64,000 nt of DNA from positions 1 through 64,000 of the forward strand of contig NZ_JAASTT010000005.1 of assembly GCF_014322795.1 (NCBI RefSeq), written 5' to 3'. Numbering within the stretch: the stretch's first letter is position 1; every line of letters starts with the position of its first letter. The position numbers and the translations under genes were made by a program. The notes beneath the pieces are model-generated. The model saw nothing but the letters and a program-made list of their open reading frames with translations. It did no database searches and was not told the DNA's origin. Of the stretch, positions 8,585 to 18,021 are shown piece after piece. The stretch comes from Paenilisteria portnoyi (lineage in GTDB: Bacteria; Bacillota; Bacilli; Lactobacillales; Listeriaceae).

Positions 8585-8785
8585 TTATTTCCCACTGTCT
8601 CTCTTCTCTGTCAATAATTCTTTGAAACTCCGATTTCGTTTAGGGTATTTCTTGCGATAAAAATATTGCGCACTAATTGCAAATACCAAGGCGATAGTTG
8701 TCAATAGGAGAGAGTTATTGAAAATGCCAACGACTAACATAAGCGCCCCCACAAATAGACTTATATTGAAAAAAACTTTGTCCAT
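8585..8785 (-). CDS. Small two-helix membrane protein of the PTS operon
   Basis: The product of about 66 residues has two predicted membrane helices (FFNISLFVGALMLVVGIF and LLLTTIALVFAISAQYFY) and a basic, charged C-terminal tail (RKKYPKRNRSFKELL). The ATG at 8783-8785 lies 9 nt after GAGGAG, which overlaps the end of the upstream aldolase gene; a GTG at 8791 is the alternative start. It is the last gene before the operon terminator. No family was recognised and its function is unknown. Confidence 0.7.
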   Translation of the reverse strand: MDKVFFNISLFVGALMLVVGIFNNSLLLTTIALVFAISAQYFYRKKYPKRNRSFKELLTEKRDSGK

Positions 8786-8791
8786 AGCCAC

Positions 8792-9442
8792 CTACTCCTC
8801 TAAATTGAAGTTTAATGCCAAATCATGTTCTAATTTCTTAATATTAAGCGCATCGAAAACGAGTGCTTTTGCTGCAATATACGCATTATATTCGATGCGT
8901 TCCAGCAAATCATATGCTTTATGCAAACTAGTATCCAGAACAACGATACCATGTTTATTGAGTAAACTAGCACTTGGAACAGCCGCTTCACCTAAAGCAA
9001 TCACGTGGGCGCGAACGATTTCGGCAAGTTCTGGACTTGTTGCCGGCGCAAAATCAAGCGTTGGAATCGTGCCTAACTTTTGTGTCGCTTCTGTTAAGTT
9101 GGGTAACTCCATACCAAGTGTCGCGAATAACATCGATTCTTTTGGATGCGCATGCAAAACACAGCCAACCTCTGCATTTTCCGTATAACATGCCCGGTGC
9201 AAATTGATTTCGCGTGTCACACTCCCATCACCTTCTACCACCTCGTTATTATTGTCTACCACAAGAATTTCATAGGCCGACAAATCACATAACTTCGCCT
9301 GACTCATCAATGTCGGTGTCATAATTATATGCTCCGCGTTCATTCGTACAGAAACATTTCCACCCGCCGCATTCGTTTCAAATCGATCAAACATTACCTT
9401 CACTATTTTTGCTAAATCCTCGCGTTCTTTTTGATATAACAT
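8792..9442 (-). CDS. Class II aldolase/adducin family protein (FucA-like)
   Basis: This 216-residue protein belongs to the zinc-dependent class II aldolase family that includes L-fuculose-1-phosphate aldolase, rhamnulose-1-phosphate aldolase and ribulose-5-phosphate 4-epimerase. The AAGGNVSVRM phosphate-binding segment, the paired zinc histidines in VLHAHPKES and a later His in LNKHGIVV are visible. In this operon it would cleave a ketose phosphate made by the PTS and the PfkB kinase into dihydroxyacetone phosphate and an aldehyde. The ATG at 9440-9442 is preferred (GAGG 5 nt upstream). It starts 7 nt after the kinase gene. The substrate cannot be fixed from sequence. Confidence 0.85.
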   Translation of the reverse strand: MLYQKEREDLAKIVKVMFDRFETNAAGGNVSVRMNAEHIIMTPTLMSQAKLCDLSAYEILVVDNNNEVVEGDGSVTREINLHRACYTENAEVGCVLHAHPKESMLFATLGMELPNLTEATQKLGTIPTLDFAPATSPELAEIVRAHVIALGEAAVPSASLLNKHGIVVLDTSLHKAYDLLERIEYNAYIAAKALVFDALNIKKLEHDLALNFNLEE

Positions 9443-9449
9443 GTGTTCC

Positions 9450-10382
9450 TCACATCTCCTCAACTTCAATTATGGTCACTTGCTCTTTCAAAATTTCTGC
9501 TTCGACTAGGCTGAATGTCGAGCTATCCGCGTGCATCACCTTACTCGCCGAACAACCTGTCGCACGTTTTAGAATTTCGGGTAGCGGTAAATGTTCGGAT
9601 ATCCCAGCAATGAATGCTCCTACAAAACAATCGCCAGCTCCTGTATCGTTTTTCTCTGTGACTGATGGGGCAATCACGCGATATACCTTTCCTTCATGCG
9701 CACAATACGAGCCATGTTGCCCCAATGAGACGATAAGATAACCTATGTTTTTCGCCAATTTCCTCATATTTTCTGTTAATGTTTCCGCCTCGTCCAAGAG
9801 AATCGCTTGAATTTCATGCTCATTCGGTTTCAAGAAATCAACGCCAAGTCGCGCCGCCAACCTTAGATATTCTCCTGATACATCACAGGCTAGGAAACAG
9901 CCCGTCGCCTTCACCGTCTGCAAAAGTGTCTCAAAATCAGCTAGCGTGAATTCCGGTGGTGGCGAGCCCGCGATAACAACAATATCTTCTTGCGTCACCT
10001 TTTGTCGCACCTGTTCTAGTAGTGCAATTTTGTTTGCATCGCTTACAGCAAATCCAGCTTCTGGCATCATAATACTACCGCTTGACTCGCCACTAATAAT
10101 GACAAAACTCGTTCTTGTCCGCTCACCCTGTTGGACTAAAAAGTCGTGTGCAATTTGCTTTTCAGATAGTATGCCGTATAACTGGGCTCTATTTTGCGAT
10201 CCTACAATACCTAGCGCTTCATTCTTTATCGAAAATTTACTAAGAACACCTGAAACGTGAAGTCCCTTACCGCCACAGTCCCATTCACTTCGAATAATCC
10301 GGTTAGCTTGACGTTTTTTTATGTCTCTTTTTACAAATAAAAGCTGATCGATCGCAGGATTTAGCGTCACGGTATAAATCAT
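9450..10382 (-). CDS. PfkB-type sugar-phosphate kinase (1-phosphofructokinase/tagatose-6-P kinase family)
   Basis: The product of about 310 residues opens with MIYTVTLNPAIDQLL and the GGKGLHVSGVL segment, both typical of the FruK/LacC branch. The C-terminal DTGAGDCFVGAF anion-hole/ATP motif contains the catalytic Asp. It would phosphorylate a PTS-imported sugar phosphate, as 1-phosphofructokinase or tagatose-6-phosphate kinase do, giving a bisphosphate for the downstream aldolase. The start at 10380-10382 overlaps the EIIC stop by 4 nt (ATGA), indicating translational coupling. Exact substrate specificity is uncertain. Confidence 0.88.
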   Translation of the reverse strand: MIYTVTLNPAIDQLLFVKRDIKKRQANRIIRSEWDCGGKGLHVSGVLSKFSIKNEALGIVGSQNRAQLYGILSEKQIAHDFLVQQGERTRTSFVIISGESSGSIMMPEAGFAVSDANKIALLEQVRQKVTQEDIVVIAGSPPPEFTLADFETLLQTVKATGCFLACDVSGEYLRLAARLGVDFLKPNEHEIQAILLDEAETLTENMRKLAKNIGYLIVSLGQHGSYCAHEGKVYRVIAPSVTEKNDTGAGDCFVGAFIAGISEHLPLPEILKRATGCSASKVMHADSSTFSLVEAEILKEQVTIIEVEEM

Positions 10383-11725
10383 CCTAATTGCTCCAATTCT
10401 GCCGTCCGTTTGCGCATTACTTTCACGTAGAAAACGAGTAATACAATCCAACCTGCTAGCATCAATAGACCGATAATCGAGAATTTACTAGCTTCAGCCA
10501 TAATAAAGCGGAAAACAGGATATTCAATCGTACTCCACGTAATTTCTTGACCAGTTTGCAACGAAATAGCTTTTGTAGAATTTGCCAAATCAGTAATAGT
10601 TCCTGCAAAAAACGTAGCCACATAAAGGAATACGGGTGTTGTAATAACGCCTAGAATAATCATTCGTAGCAAGTTCCCACCTGTGACAACAAGAGCAGGC
10701 GCGCAGAGTGATATATTTAAAATACCAGCAAATGGTAGCACTCCGTTTCCAGGTAAAATTAACGCAAAAATCAGCGTCACTGGTACCATAATAACAATCG
10801 CTACCCAAACCTCACTACATCCCGCTAGAATCGGCCAATCCAGACCAATAAAAAGTTCGCGATCCTTAAAGCGTTTCTTCATATAATCAGAAATACCATC
10901 AGATAGTGGCGATAGGGCTTGCATAAATAATTTTGCAACCATCGGAAACAACGTCAAAGCAGCTGCGGCTTGCATGGCTAACATCAATGTTTTCGCTACA
11001 TCATATCCCGCGGCGATTCCAAGTAATGCCCCAACAATAAATCCCATAACATGGTTTTCCGCAAAAATCCCAATCTTATCCTTGAGTGCATTAGCATCCA
11101 TATCTTTACGTAAGGCCGGAATTTTCTTAAGTAGCCAGTCAATCGGCATCAATACCACACAGAAAATCATCATGCTATGCGAAACCGTAACACCTGGAAT
11201 CCCATTGAGTTCTTGAATTTGACGCTGATTAGCATCACACAAAATCAGCTCAACTACAACTTGAACCGCTGCAACAGCAAAAGCCATATACACATTATGC
11301 GTCACACCGACAATTAAAACAGCTGTTAAAATTTTGCCCCATACATTCCACAAATCCACATTCAGCGTTTTTGTAGCGTTAAACACGAGCATAATCGCAT
11401 TAATCCCCAGTTGCAGAGGGAACATCAAAAACGCGAGCGGCCATGCCCAAGCAAGCGTCGCCATCGACGTCCAACCACCATCTAAAATTGTCAACTCTAT
11501 CCCTGTTCGCTCTGCTAACCCCTGTGCCGCAGGAGTCAATGCTTCAATCATGAATCCAATGACGATATTCATACCAAGGAAGGCGACCCCTAAAATAATC
11601 CCAGCGCTGACGGCATCTTTGACTTTCATTCGCACAATCAAACCGATAATAATCATCAAAGCAGGCACAAAAACAGCTGCACCTAAATTCAAAATAAATT
11701 CTACAACAGATTGTAATGATCCCAT
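10379..11725 (-). CDS. PTS galactitol-family EIIC permease
   Basis: This 448-residue integral membrane protein of the GatC/SgcC family has about ten or more hydrophobic segments. It forms the sugar channel of a PTS system and works with the adjacent EIIB and EIIA. It overlaps the kinase by 4 nt and follows EIIB by 27 nt. The family covers galactitol, and by experiment in other species arabitol, tagatose and other polyols or ketoses, so the name galactitol here denotes the family, not a proven substrate. Confidence 0.88.
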   Translation of the reverse strand: MGSLQSVVEFILNLGAAVFVPALMIIIGLIVRMKVKDAVSAGIILGVAFLGMNIVIGFMIEALTPAAQGLAERTGIELTILDGGWTSMATLAWAWPLAFLMFPLQLGINAIMLVFNATKTLNVDLWNVWGKILTAVLIVGVTHNVYMAFAVAAVQVVVELILCDANQRQIQELNGIPGVTVSHSMMIFCVVLMPIDWLLKKIPALRKDMDANALKDKIGIFAENHVMGFIVGALLGIAAGYDVAKTLMLAMQAAAALTLFPMVAKLFMQALSPLSDGISDYMKKRFKDRELFIGLDWPILAGCSEVWVAIVIMVPVTLIFALILPGNGVLPFAGILNISLCAPALVVTGGNLLRMIILGVITTPVFLYVATFFAGTITDLANSTKAISLQTGQEITWSTIEYPVFRFIMAEASKFSIIGLLMLAGWIVLLVFYVKVMRKRTAELEQLG

Positions 11726-11752
11726 TTTGCCACTCTCCCTGTTTTCAATATG

Positions 11753-12031
11753 TTATTTTAGCGCGTCAATCAGCTTCTCCACTTCCTCTTCCATGCCCAT
11801 TCCTGTCAAAAAAGCTATACCATTAAACGTCGGAATATTGTATTCCTTATTCGCTTTCGTTATCGCCACGTATGCGTCACTCGTTCGAATATGTTGATCA
11901 AGCGATTTAATATCTACCGCTTCTACGTTTGCACGTACACCGCGTTCTTTCAAAATCCGTTCTACTTTTGATGCCACGGTTTGACTTGTTGCAACACCCG
12001 ATCCGCAGGCTACTATTACTTTTTTCATCAC
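11753..12031 (-). CDS. PTS galactitol-family EIIB
   Basis: This is a 92-residue cytosolic phosphocarrier. The phosphorylated cysteine lies in the opening KKVIVACGSGVATSQTVASK, the P-loop of the GatB family. It passes phosphate from EIIA to the sugar bound by EIIC. Its start overlaps the EIIA stop by 4 nt. Confidence 0.92.
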   Translation of the reverse strand: MMKKVIVACGSGVATSQTVASKVERILKERGVRANVEAVDIKSLDQHIRTSDAYVAITKANKEYNIPTFNGIAFLTGMGMEEEVEKLIDALK

Positions 12032-12513
12032 TCGCTCATCCTTCCAAATTGTATTTTCAAAAAAGCTGCTAACTCTTCTTTGCTTTGTTTATTTCTCAGT
12101 TCTTTTATAAATTTCTCTTGTGTAAAGCGTTCCATAATCGTTGCTAATAAAGGGACTTGAGATGCAGGATCACAAATACCCAATACGAACACAATCTCTA
12201 CCTCAATCACTTTATCCGTCGTACCCATTTGAATAAATTCTAGCGGTCTTCTAAGTTGATTCACAAACACAAATGGTCGTCTCACATGCACCGTATCTGT
12301 ATGTGGAATTGCAATTACTATCCCGCTCATTTCAAGTCCAGTTGGAAAAACCTTCTCTCTCTCTATAATTGCTTCACAAAAAGACGGTTTCACATAGCCC
12401 TTCCGCTCTAAAATCGTGGCTACCTCCGTAAAAAATTCTACTTGATTTTCGAAATCACCGTCCATTAATGTGAAATCCTCCTGGAATAAATCATCAAAAT
12501 CCAACGAATTCAA
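12028..12513 (-). CDS. PTS EIIA (fructose/mannitol-galactitol type)
   Basis: This 161-residue EIIA domain has the phosphoryl-accepting histidine in IVIAIPHTDTVHV. It receives phosphate from HPr and donates it to EIIB. It overlaps the regulator gene upstream by 4 nt and EIIB downstream by 4 nt, so the four genes from 14519 to 11753 are tightly coupled. Confidence 0.9.
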   Translation of the reverse strand: MNSLDFDDLFQEDFTLMDGDFENQVEFFTEVATILERKGYVKPSFCEAIIEREKVFPTGLEMSGIVIAIPHTDTVHVRRPFVFVNQLRRPLEFIQMGTTDKVIEVEIVFVLGICDPASQVPLLATIMERFTQEKFIKELRNKQSKEELAAFLKIQFGRMSE

Positions 12514-14519
12514 CCCCTCTCAATCATTTCCGCAATCTCTGTCCTACTCTCTGATGCTAGAATAAACTGTAATTTTTCTGGTTCTAGAAAAACCTCATTC
12601 ATTTTTAATAGCAACGGAATATGCCGATTCTGTCTAGATGGCGCTAGAGCAACCATCATTTGAACCCTCTCCCCGCTAGGATTAAGCATTCCAGATTTCA
12701 TAATATGAAGCTGAATATCAGCTCTCTGGACACCAGCTTGAGGCTTTGCATGGGGCAAGTATATTCCTGGTCCAATCACCATGTGCTGATAATTCTCATA
12801 AAAAATCGCTTCACATGCCTTAATATAATTCTGTGTCACGCTCCCACGGTGATATAACGGTATAAAGGATCTGACAACTAGCTCATTCCAACGCACAGCA
12901 TCCTTCCAAATACAAATATTCTGAGCTTTCATCTGTAATACATCAACCATATCCACAGGCGGGTCTTCTAAATCCTTCTGTCCAAAGAACTGCTCCAACC
13001 GCTCCGTCACCCGCGGAATATTTTCAGATGGAATCGAGTCACGAAGCATTGCCATCAGCGCTTTTGTCTTTTTTTCAATGTCCAAATCAATCGTTCTTTC
13101 GACTTGGTATCGTAATATCTTCCGACTTGCTTTATCCAATATAGAAGGAACTACAAATACCGTCACGTCGGTTTGAATCGGTACTGTCGTGAAAAGAAAG
13201 TCCACATCTTGTTCCACTTGAGGCAATTGACGTATTGCAAAAGCTCCCTGAAAATCAATCGTTGGGAACATACCTTTCAAATTCTCCAATAATAATTTCG
13301 AGATTGACGTTCCACTTTGGCATAATATCGCGGCTTTAAAAACTTTCTGCTCTGTCTCCTCGGTTTGGTACATCCAACCAAGTACAATCATAGATAAATA
13401 AACCATTTCTTCCTTAGACCACTTATGCCCGACCAATTTAGCGAACGGCGCAGAAGCTTTTTCGACCATCCGGAACGTTGTCGTATATTCTGCAATGAAC
13501 TGTTCTGTTAATGTATTATTTATTTGGAAACCTAGTAAATTACGGTAAATCGCGGGTCTAATATGCAACATCACCTTCTCTTTGAACTCTCCTTTACGAA
13601 CAATTTCCGTTGCAAAATGGTTCTCCAATCGCGCCGTAAAATCATCCACAGCAAAAGCAATTTCCTCACTATCAGAAAAAAGTAGCGCGGATTCGACAAG
13701 ATTTGATGCCAAGACCTGTAACGATAAATAAAGTAAATCCGTCTCGCTTAAGAAATCATACCCCCAAAACATTTCTTTTATAATTGGATATTCACGCGTA
13801 TTTTTAATATCGTATTTCTCAATTTTAAAAGACCACGTAATATTAGTAATTTCCGCACGCTTGATGATCCCGAAAAGGATATATGGCAATTCTTCCAACT
13901 GCTCATCTGTAAATGTTATTTGGAGGTCATTTTCGACTTTTTCCAATCGCTTTTTTAATAAAAATATCTCACTAACCATTATGAGTTTCTTTTCATCCAA
14001 AATAAATTTGCCGTAGGGGGTCTTAATGACATCACGAATGAGCTTCCCAAGTAAATTACGAATAAGGAATTCAGAGCCCGAAATCGCGTAACCAGCTTTT
14101 CTCGAATAATCCAATTGTATTTGTAGCTGATGTAGCTCTGACTTAATACGCTTGAAATCACTGAGCATCGTGTTTTTACTGACATACACATAGTCTGCTA
14201 GCGCTTGCAATGATAAATAACGTCCATCCATCAGGAGCTGAATCATAATAAGCTGCTTCCGTAAATTCACCTCATAATACGAAAATAATCGCTGTTCTTT
14301 CCCCGTTAAAAGTCGATAACAATCCTCTCGACAACGTTCTGTCATGGAAATTATCTGATAATCCAGCCAAATAGCTTCCGATTTTAAAGCTTGATTTATT
14401 TCCTCAATATAACTCTTAATTTCTTCTCGTGTCTGGTCTAAATTCTTGGAAACCTGGGCGACATCTACGTGATGGTTCAACATTAAATAGGTCAAGAGCT
14501 CCTTTGTGCCGCGTCTCAT
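12510..14519 (-). CDS. PRD-containing PTS operon activator (BglG/MtlR/LicR type)
   Basis: This is a 669-residue multidomain regulator. Two N-terminal helix-turn-helix segments (about 1-140) are followed by two PRD domains (about 180-400), an EIIB-like domain with the cysteine loop AAILCQSGTSISK (about 410) and a C-terminal EIIA-like domain with the histidine in IYLPHAKPQ (about 600). PTS phosphorylation of these domains switches such DNA-binding activators on and off according to sugar supply. It is the first gene of the operon, so it probably activates itself and the PTS genes. The interrupted palindrome at 14568-14623 just upstream is a candidate target. Confidence 0.9.
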   Translation of the reverse strand: MRRGTKELLTYLMLNHHVDVAQVSKNLDQTREEIKSYIEEINQALKSEAIWLDYQIISMTERCREDCYRLLTGKEQRLFSYYEVNLRKQLIMIQLLMDGRYLSLQALADYVYVSKNTMLSDFKRIKSELHQLQIQLDYSRKAGYAISGSEFLIRNLLGKLIRDVIKTPYGKFILDEKKLIMVSEIFLLKKRLEKVENDLQITFTDEQLEELPYILFGIIKRAEITNITWSFKIEKYDIKNTREYPIIKEMFWGYDFLSETDLLYLSLQVLASNLVESALLFSDSEEIAFAVDDFTARLENHFATEIVRKGEFKEKVMLHIRPAIYRNLLGFQINNTLTEQFIAEYTTTFRMVEKASAPFAKLVGHKWSKEEMVYLSMIVLGWMYQTEETEQKVFKAAILCQSGTSISKLLLENLKGMFPTIDFQGAFAIRQLPQVEQDVDFLFTTVPIQTDVTVFVVPSILDKASRKILRYQVERTIDLDIEKKTKALMAMLRDSIPSENIPRVTERLEQFFGQKDLEDPPVDMVDVLQMKAQNICIWKDAVRWNELVVRSFIPLYHRGSVTQNYIKACEAIFYENYQHMVIGPGIYLPHAKPQAGVQRADIQLHIMKSGMLNPSGERVQMMVALAPSRQNRHIPLLLKMNEVFLEPEKLQFILASESRTEIAEMIERG

Positions 14520-14567
14520 TTGAATCCCTCCTTAGTTCTATCTTATACGATAATCCACCTACTATTT

Positions 14568-14623
14568 CATCGCTTCATCACAATTTGTAAATATCCTAAA
14601 AATGAAATTGTGATGAGGCGATG
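14568..14623. promoter_or_regulatory. Interrupted palindrome upstream of the PRD regulator, candidate operator
   Basis: The 19-nt arms at 14568-14586 and 14605-14623 are complementary at 18 positions (CATCGCTTCATCACAATTT against its mirror), separated by 18 nt. It lies 49 bp before the regulator ATG and is not followed by a T-run, so it looks more like a dimer-binding operator or a leader hairpin than a terminator. MtlR-type activators bind comparable interrupted repeats. Confidence 0.6.
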
Positions 14624-14663
14624 GTTTCGACACACTCCGAGATGGTATCATTAAAAAATGGCA

Positions 14664-14699
14664 AACAAAAAGAGAAGCCCCCAAAAAGGAGCTCCCCCA
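14664..14699 (-). terminator. Terminator after maltose phosphorylase gene
   Basis: On the minus strand AGCTCC pairs with GGGGCT across a TTTTT loop, followed by CTCTTTTTGTTT. It lies just beyond the malP stop and separates the maltodextrin operon from the PTS operon. Confidence 0.75.
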
Positions 14700-14705
14700 T
14701 TATAT

Positions 14706-16988
14706 TTATTTGTGGTAATCATGTTTTTCTAACGTATCAACTAATTGTACGGCTTCACCAAATAAGTCTAATTCTAACGCTGATCCTTCAAGTAGCTCGA
14801 TACGAACCGTCTTCGCGTCAACTGAAATCTCAATCAAACGATCGCGGTAGTTAATTTTGAATGCATACTTGTTCCACGTTTTTGGTAGGAAAGGCGCAAA
14901 CGAAAGGCGTTCATTGAAAGTACGCATACCCGCAAAACCTTGCACAATAGCAATCCAACTTCCAGCCATCGATGTGATATGCAACCCATCTTCCGTATCA
15001 TTGTTGTAGTTGTCCAAATCAAGACGCGCTGTTCGATTGTAAAGTTCCACCGCCTTGTCTTCTCGCCCAATTTCCGCAGCCAAAACTGTATGAACAGCTG
15101 GTGACAAGCTAGATTCATGTACTGTCAACGGCTCATAAAATTCAAAATTCCGTTGCTTCGTCTCAAAATCAAATTCATCTCCAAACGTATAAATACCTTG
15201 CAATACATCCGCTTGCTTGATAAAACACGATCGCAAAATTTTATCCCATGACCAATTTTGATTAATCGGCTTATCTGCATCTGTAAGTGTGTCTGTAGAA
15301 CGCAATTCTTTATCCAAGAATGTGTCGTGTTGCACAAATATCTGCCACTTTTCATCATACGGGAAGTACATGTTATCAATAATATCCTGCCAATGATCGA
15401 TTTCAGCATCCGTAATTTGTAATTCCGATCTCTTTGCCGGCGTGATTTTGGCCAGTGATTCCATCGTATAACGCAGTGTCCATGTCGCGATATAGTTGGT
15501 ATACCAGTTATTGCTAACATTATTATCATACTCATTCGGGCCAGTAACACCATGAATCATATACTTATCCAAGCGTTCCGACATATGCACGCGATCCGCC
15601 CAAAATCGACTAATCTCAGTCAATACATCCATACCCTCATTTTCTAGATAAGAACTATCGCCCGTATAATTCGTGTAATTATAAATAGCATGTGCAATCG
15701 CGCCATTACGATGAATCTCTTCAAAGGTAATCTCCCACTCATTATGACACTCAATCCCTGTGAATGTAACCATAGGATAAAGCGCACCATTCAAACCAAT
15801 TTTGCGAGCATTTACCTTAGCACCATCCAGCTGATCATGCCGATACTGCAGCAAATTGCGAGATACTTTCTTATCTGCAAGCGATAGATAGAGTGGCAGG
15901 GCAAAAGCCTCCGTGTCCCAATATGTCGCACCGCCATACTTCTCGCCAGTAAAACCTTTTGGTCCAATATTGAGCCGCGCATCCTCACCATAGTATGTTG
16001 CAAATAATTGGAAGATATTGAAACGAATCCCTTGCTGCGCCTCATCATCACCTGAAATCAGAACATCCGCCTTTTGCCAGCGTTCTCGCCAAGCATCTGC
16101 ATGCTCTTTGCGTAATGCATCATAGCTAAAACCTGCTAAATCCGCTAAAATTTGCTGTGTTTTTGGCGCTAATTCATGCTCTTCATAATCACGAGAAGTA
16201 ACAAGCGCCACACGTTTCTCCAATTTCGCCGTCTCACCTTTTGCTATATGGAATTGATATTTATTCTCCACATACAACTTCTTCGCCTCAGGTGATACAT
16301 GCTTTGGATTTGTCGCAAGGGACTCCATCGAAGCCGCAATCGTGAAGCGCGGAATTTCAAAGTTATTTTCGATAGTCTTAGTCACTATAGTTGCTCGATT
16401 GGCATCTGCCTCTTGCATCACCTCTAACCAAAAAACTTCATCGTAATTCGCATCTTCATTTGCAACATTACCATCAATATACGGTGTCAACACAACATCC
16501 GCATCCGCATCAAGCGCTGTAACATGGTAGCGAATCAGACACACTTCCTGCTTCACGATACTAAGAAAACGCTCAGCCTCAATCAAAAATGCCTTCCCAT
16601 TCTTAGTCACTTTAAATGAACGGCGCAAAATCCCAGTCTCCATATCAAGTTCCAAGCTAAAGTCCGTTGCCACGTCCTGAAATAAGTCCAGCGTCTCGCC
16701 ATCTATTTCCACATCAATACCAATAAAATTCAGCGCATTAATCACTTTTCCAAAATAATCAGGGTAACCATTCTTCCACCAACCGACACGCGTCTTATCA
16801 GGGTACCAAACACCAGCAATATACGTGCCCTGATGTGTATCCCCAGAATAACGTTCCTCAAAATTGCCGCGCATCCCCATATAGCCATTTCCAAGCGATG
16901 TCAGGCTTTCCTGTAAGCGTTTTGCATCTTTTTCTACATTTCTAGATTTTAATTTCCATTCATCAATTTCAAATAAGCGTTGAGTCAT
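14706..16988 (-). CDS. malP: Maltose phosphorylase (GH65)
   Basis: This 760-residue glycoside hydrolase family 65 enzyme cleaves maltose with phosphate to beta-glucose-1-phosphate and glucose in the cytosol. The general-acid glutamate is in TGPNEYDNNVSNN, and the phosphate-side loop and KYGGATYWDTEAFALP segment are typical of the family. Trehalose or kojibiose phosphorylase are family alternatives, but the maltodextrin neighbours favour maltose. It overlaps the DUF1189 gene by 4 nt. No beta-phosphoglucomutase gene is seen in this cluster, so that step must be encoded elsewhere. Confidence 0.93.
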   Translation of the reverse strand: MTQRLFEIDEWKLKSRNVEKDAKRLQESLTSLGNGYMGMRGNFEERYSGDTHQGTYIAGVWYPDKTRVGWWKNGYPDYFGKVINALNFIGIDVEIDGETLDLFQDVATDFSLELDMETGILRRSFKVTKNGKAFLIEAERFLSIVKQEVCLIRYHVTALDADADVVLTPYIDGNVANEDANYDEVFWLEVMQEADANRATIVTKTIENNFEIPRFTIAASMESLATNPKHVSPEAKKLYVENKYQFHIAKGETAKLEKRVALVTSRDYEEHELAPKTQQILADLAGFSYDALRKEHADAWRERWQKADVLISGDDEAQQGIRFNIFQLFATYYGEDARLNIGPKGFTGEKYGGATYWDTEAFALPLYLSLADKKVSRNLLQYRHDQLDGAKVNARKIGLNGALYPMVTFTGIECHNEWEITFEEIHRNGAIAHAIYNYTNYTGDSSYLENEGMDVLTEISRFWADRVHMSERLDKYMIHGVTGPNEYDNNVSNNWYTNYIATWTLRYTMESLAKITPAKRSELQITDAEIDHWQDIIDNMYFPYDEKWQIFVQHDTFLDKELRSTDTLTDADKPINQNWSWDKILRSCFIKQADVLQGIYTFGDEFDFETKQRNFEFYEPLTVHESSLSPAVHTVLAAEIGREDKAVELYNRTARLDLDNYNNDTEDGLHITSMAGSWIAIVQGFAGMRTFNERLSFAPFLPKTWNKYAFKINYRDRLIEISVDAKTVRIELLEGSALELDLFGEAVQLVDTLEKHDYHK

Positions 16989-17806
16989 CCTGTTCGTCCC
17001 CCCAATTCCAAAATATCATCCGTCTGTCTAAAGCGTGTTTTAATGAAGGTAAATGCGATTAGGAGCACCATTCCAAGCGACTGAATCGCCATCATCACTG
17101 TGATATCAAAATAAATAATCCCGATTACCATAGCAAATAAAGTAGGCAATCCCAGTGCCAGCAACGTCAATGATAGCGCCTCTTTATAAGACCGAATCTC
17201 CGACATCTGATTTCGTTTCGTAAACCAGATAAACAAAGCTGCAAATAGCGCAAGCATCAAACTACTTGCAACAAGAACCGAGCCAAGCATCGCAGACATT
17301 GTCAAAAACACAAATGCCTTGTTCTGCACAAACCACTGCGAACTAATCCAAGCCTGCATATCCTCTGAATTTTTAACATCCGCAAGGCTCGCATCACTCG
17401 TATACTGCACGGTAAACGCGTATCCTGAACTATCCCGAAGCTCCATACTAGTCTTGCCTAAAACGAACATATTTTTCGCATCAGGCACATTCGTATCGAC
17501 CAAGTTCACCATCGCGACGCCATTATTTGTTTCCTGCATAGTTTCACTCGGCTCGCCAGACAATACACCATTTTGCAACTGATAATTCGCCGCGACCTCA
17601 CTAACAAAAGTATCATCCACCTGCTTCATCATATTCGGCATCAACGACTCCAAATCAAACGACTCCTGCTTCACAAAATGCAACGAAACCGGAATCAATA
17701 AGCAAGCCGTCAAAAACACAAAGATAAACACCAATTTCCCCCACCCAAACAAAGTCCGACTAGCAAACATTCGCTTTGGTGAGCACATCCCCCAAAAATA
17801 ACTCAT
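16985..17806 (-). CDS. DUF1189 membrane protein of the maltodextrin operon
   Basis: This integral membrane protein of about 270 residues has one N-terminal helix (KLVFIFVFLTACLLIPVSL), an external domain of about 120 residues, and three or four C-terminal helices. Homologues sit in maltodextrin operons of Bacillus and Listeria (YvdJ-like) and are annotated only as maltodextrin-utilisation proteins. The start MSYFWGMCSPKRM at 17804-17806 follows the usual N-terminus of the family; in-frame ATGs at 17824 and 17845 exist but none has a good ribosome site. Repeat element B lies between it and the permease gene. Confidence 0.8.
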   Translation of the reverse strand: MSYFWGMCSPKRMFASRTLFGWGKLVFIFVFLTACLLIPVSLHFVKQESFDLESLMPNMMKQVDDTFVSEVAANYQLQNGVLSGEPSETMQETNNGVAMVNLVDTNVPDAKNMFVLGKTSMELRDSSGYAFTVQYTSDASLADVKNSEDMQAWISSQWFVQNKAFVFLTMSAMLGSVLVASSLMLALFAALFIWFTKRNQMSEIRSYKEALSLTLLALGLPTLFAMVIGIIYFDITVMMAIQSLGMVLLIAFTFIKTRFRQTDDILELGGRTG

Positions 17807-17947
17807 CGGAAACCCACGCTTCATTCTAATCACATCACAATCCATAAATCTTAATTTTCATACCCGACACGAATTCCCTACCCTAGCAAAACCGCGCTTC
17901 GTTCTAATCCCATTTTCTTGTACCAACTCAAAGTCCCCGTCAAACCC

Positions 17948-18017
17948 CCGAGAAGCTATAAATGCTTAGTTCCTAGGCAAAGCCGAGCACCGGAAATGAG
18001 CGTTTGTAGCTCCTCGG
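17948..18017. repeat. Intergenic palindromic repeat element, copy B (short form)
   Basis: The arms at 17948-17967 and 17999-18017 are complementary with one mismatch and two G-U pairs on the plus strand. The core CTAGGCAAAGCCGAGCACCG at 17973-17992 is identical to copy A. This copy lacks the inner hairpin found in A. It lies 5 nt beyond the stop codon of the permease gene. Confidence 0.7.
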
Positions 18018-18021
18018 ACGA

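Noticed and set aside
10590-10808. Open frames opposite or within gat, maltose and groEL genes
   Set aside because: These are shadows of well-supported genes with no ribosome sites or recognisable domains.
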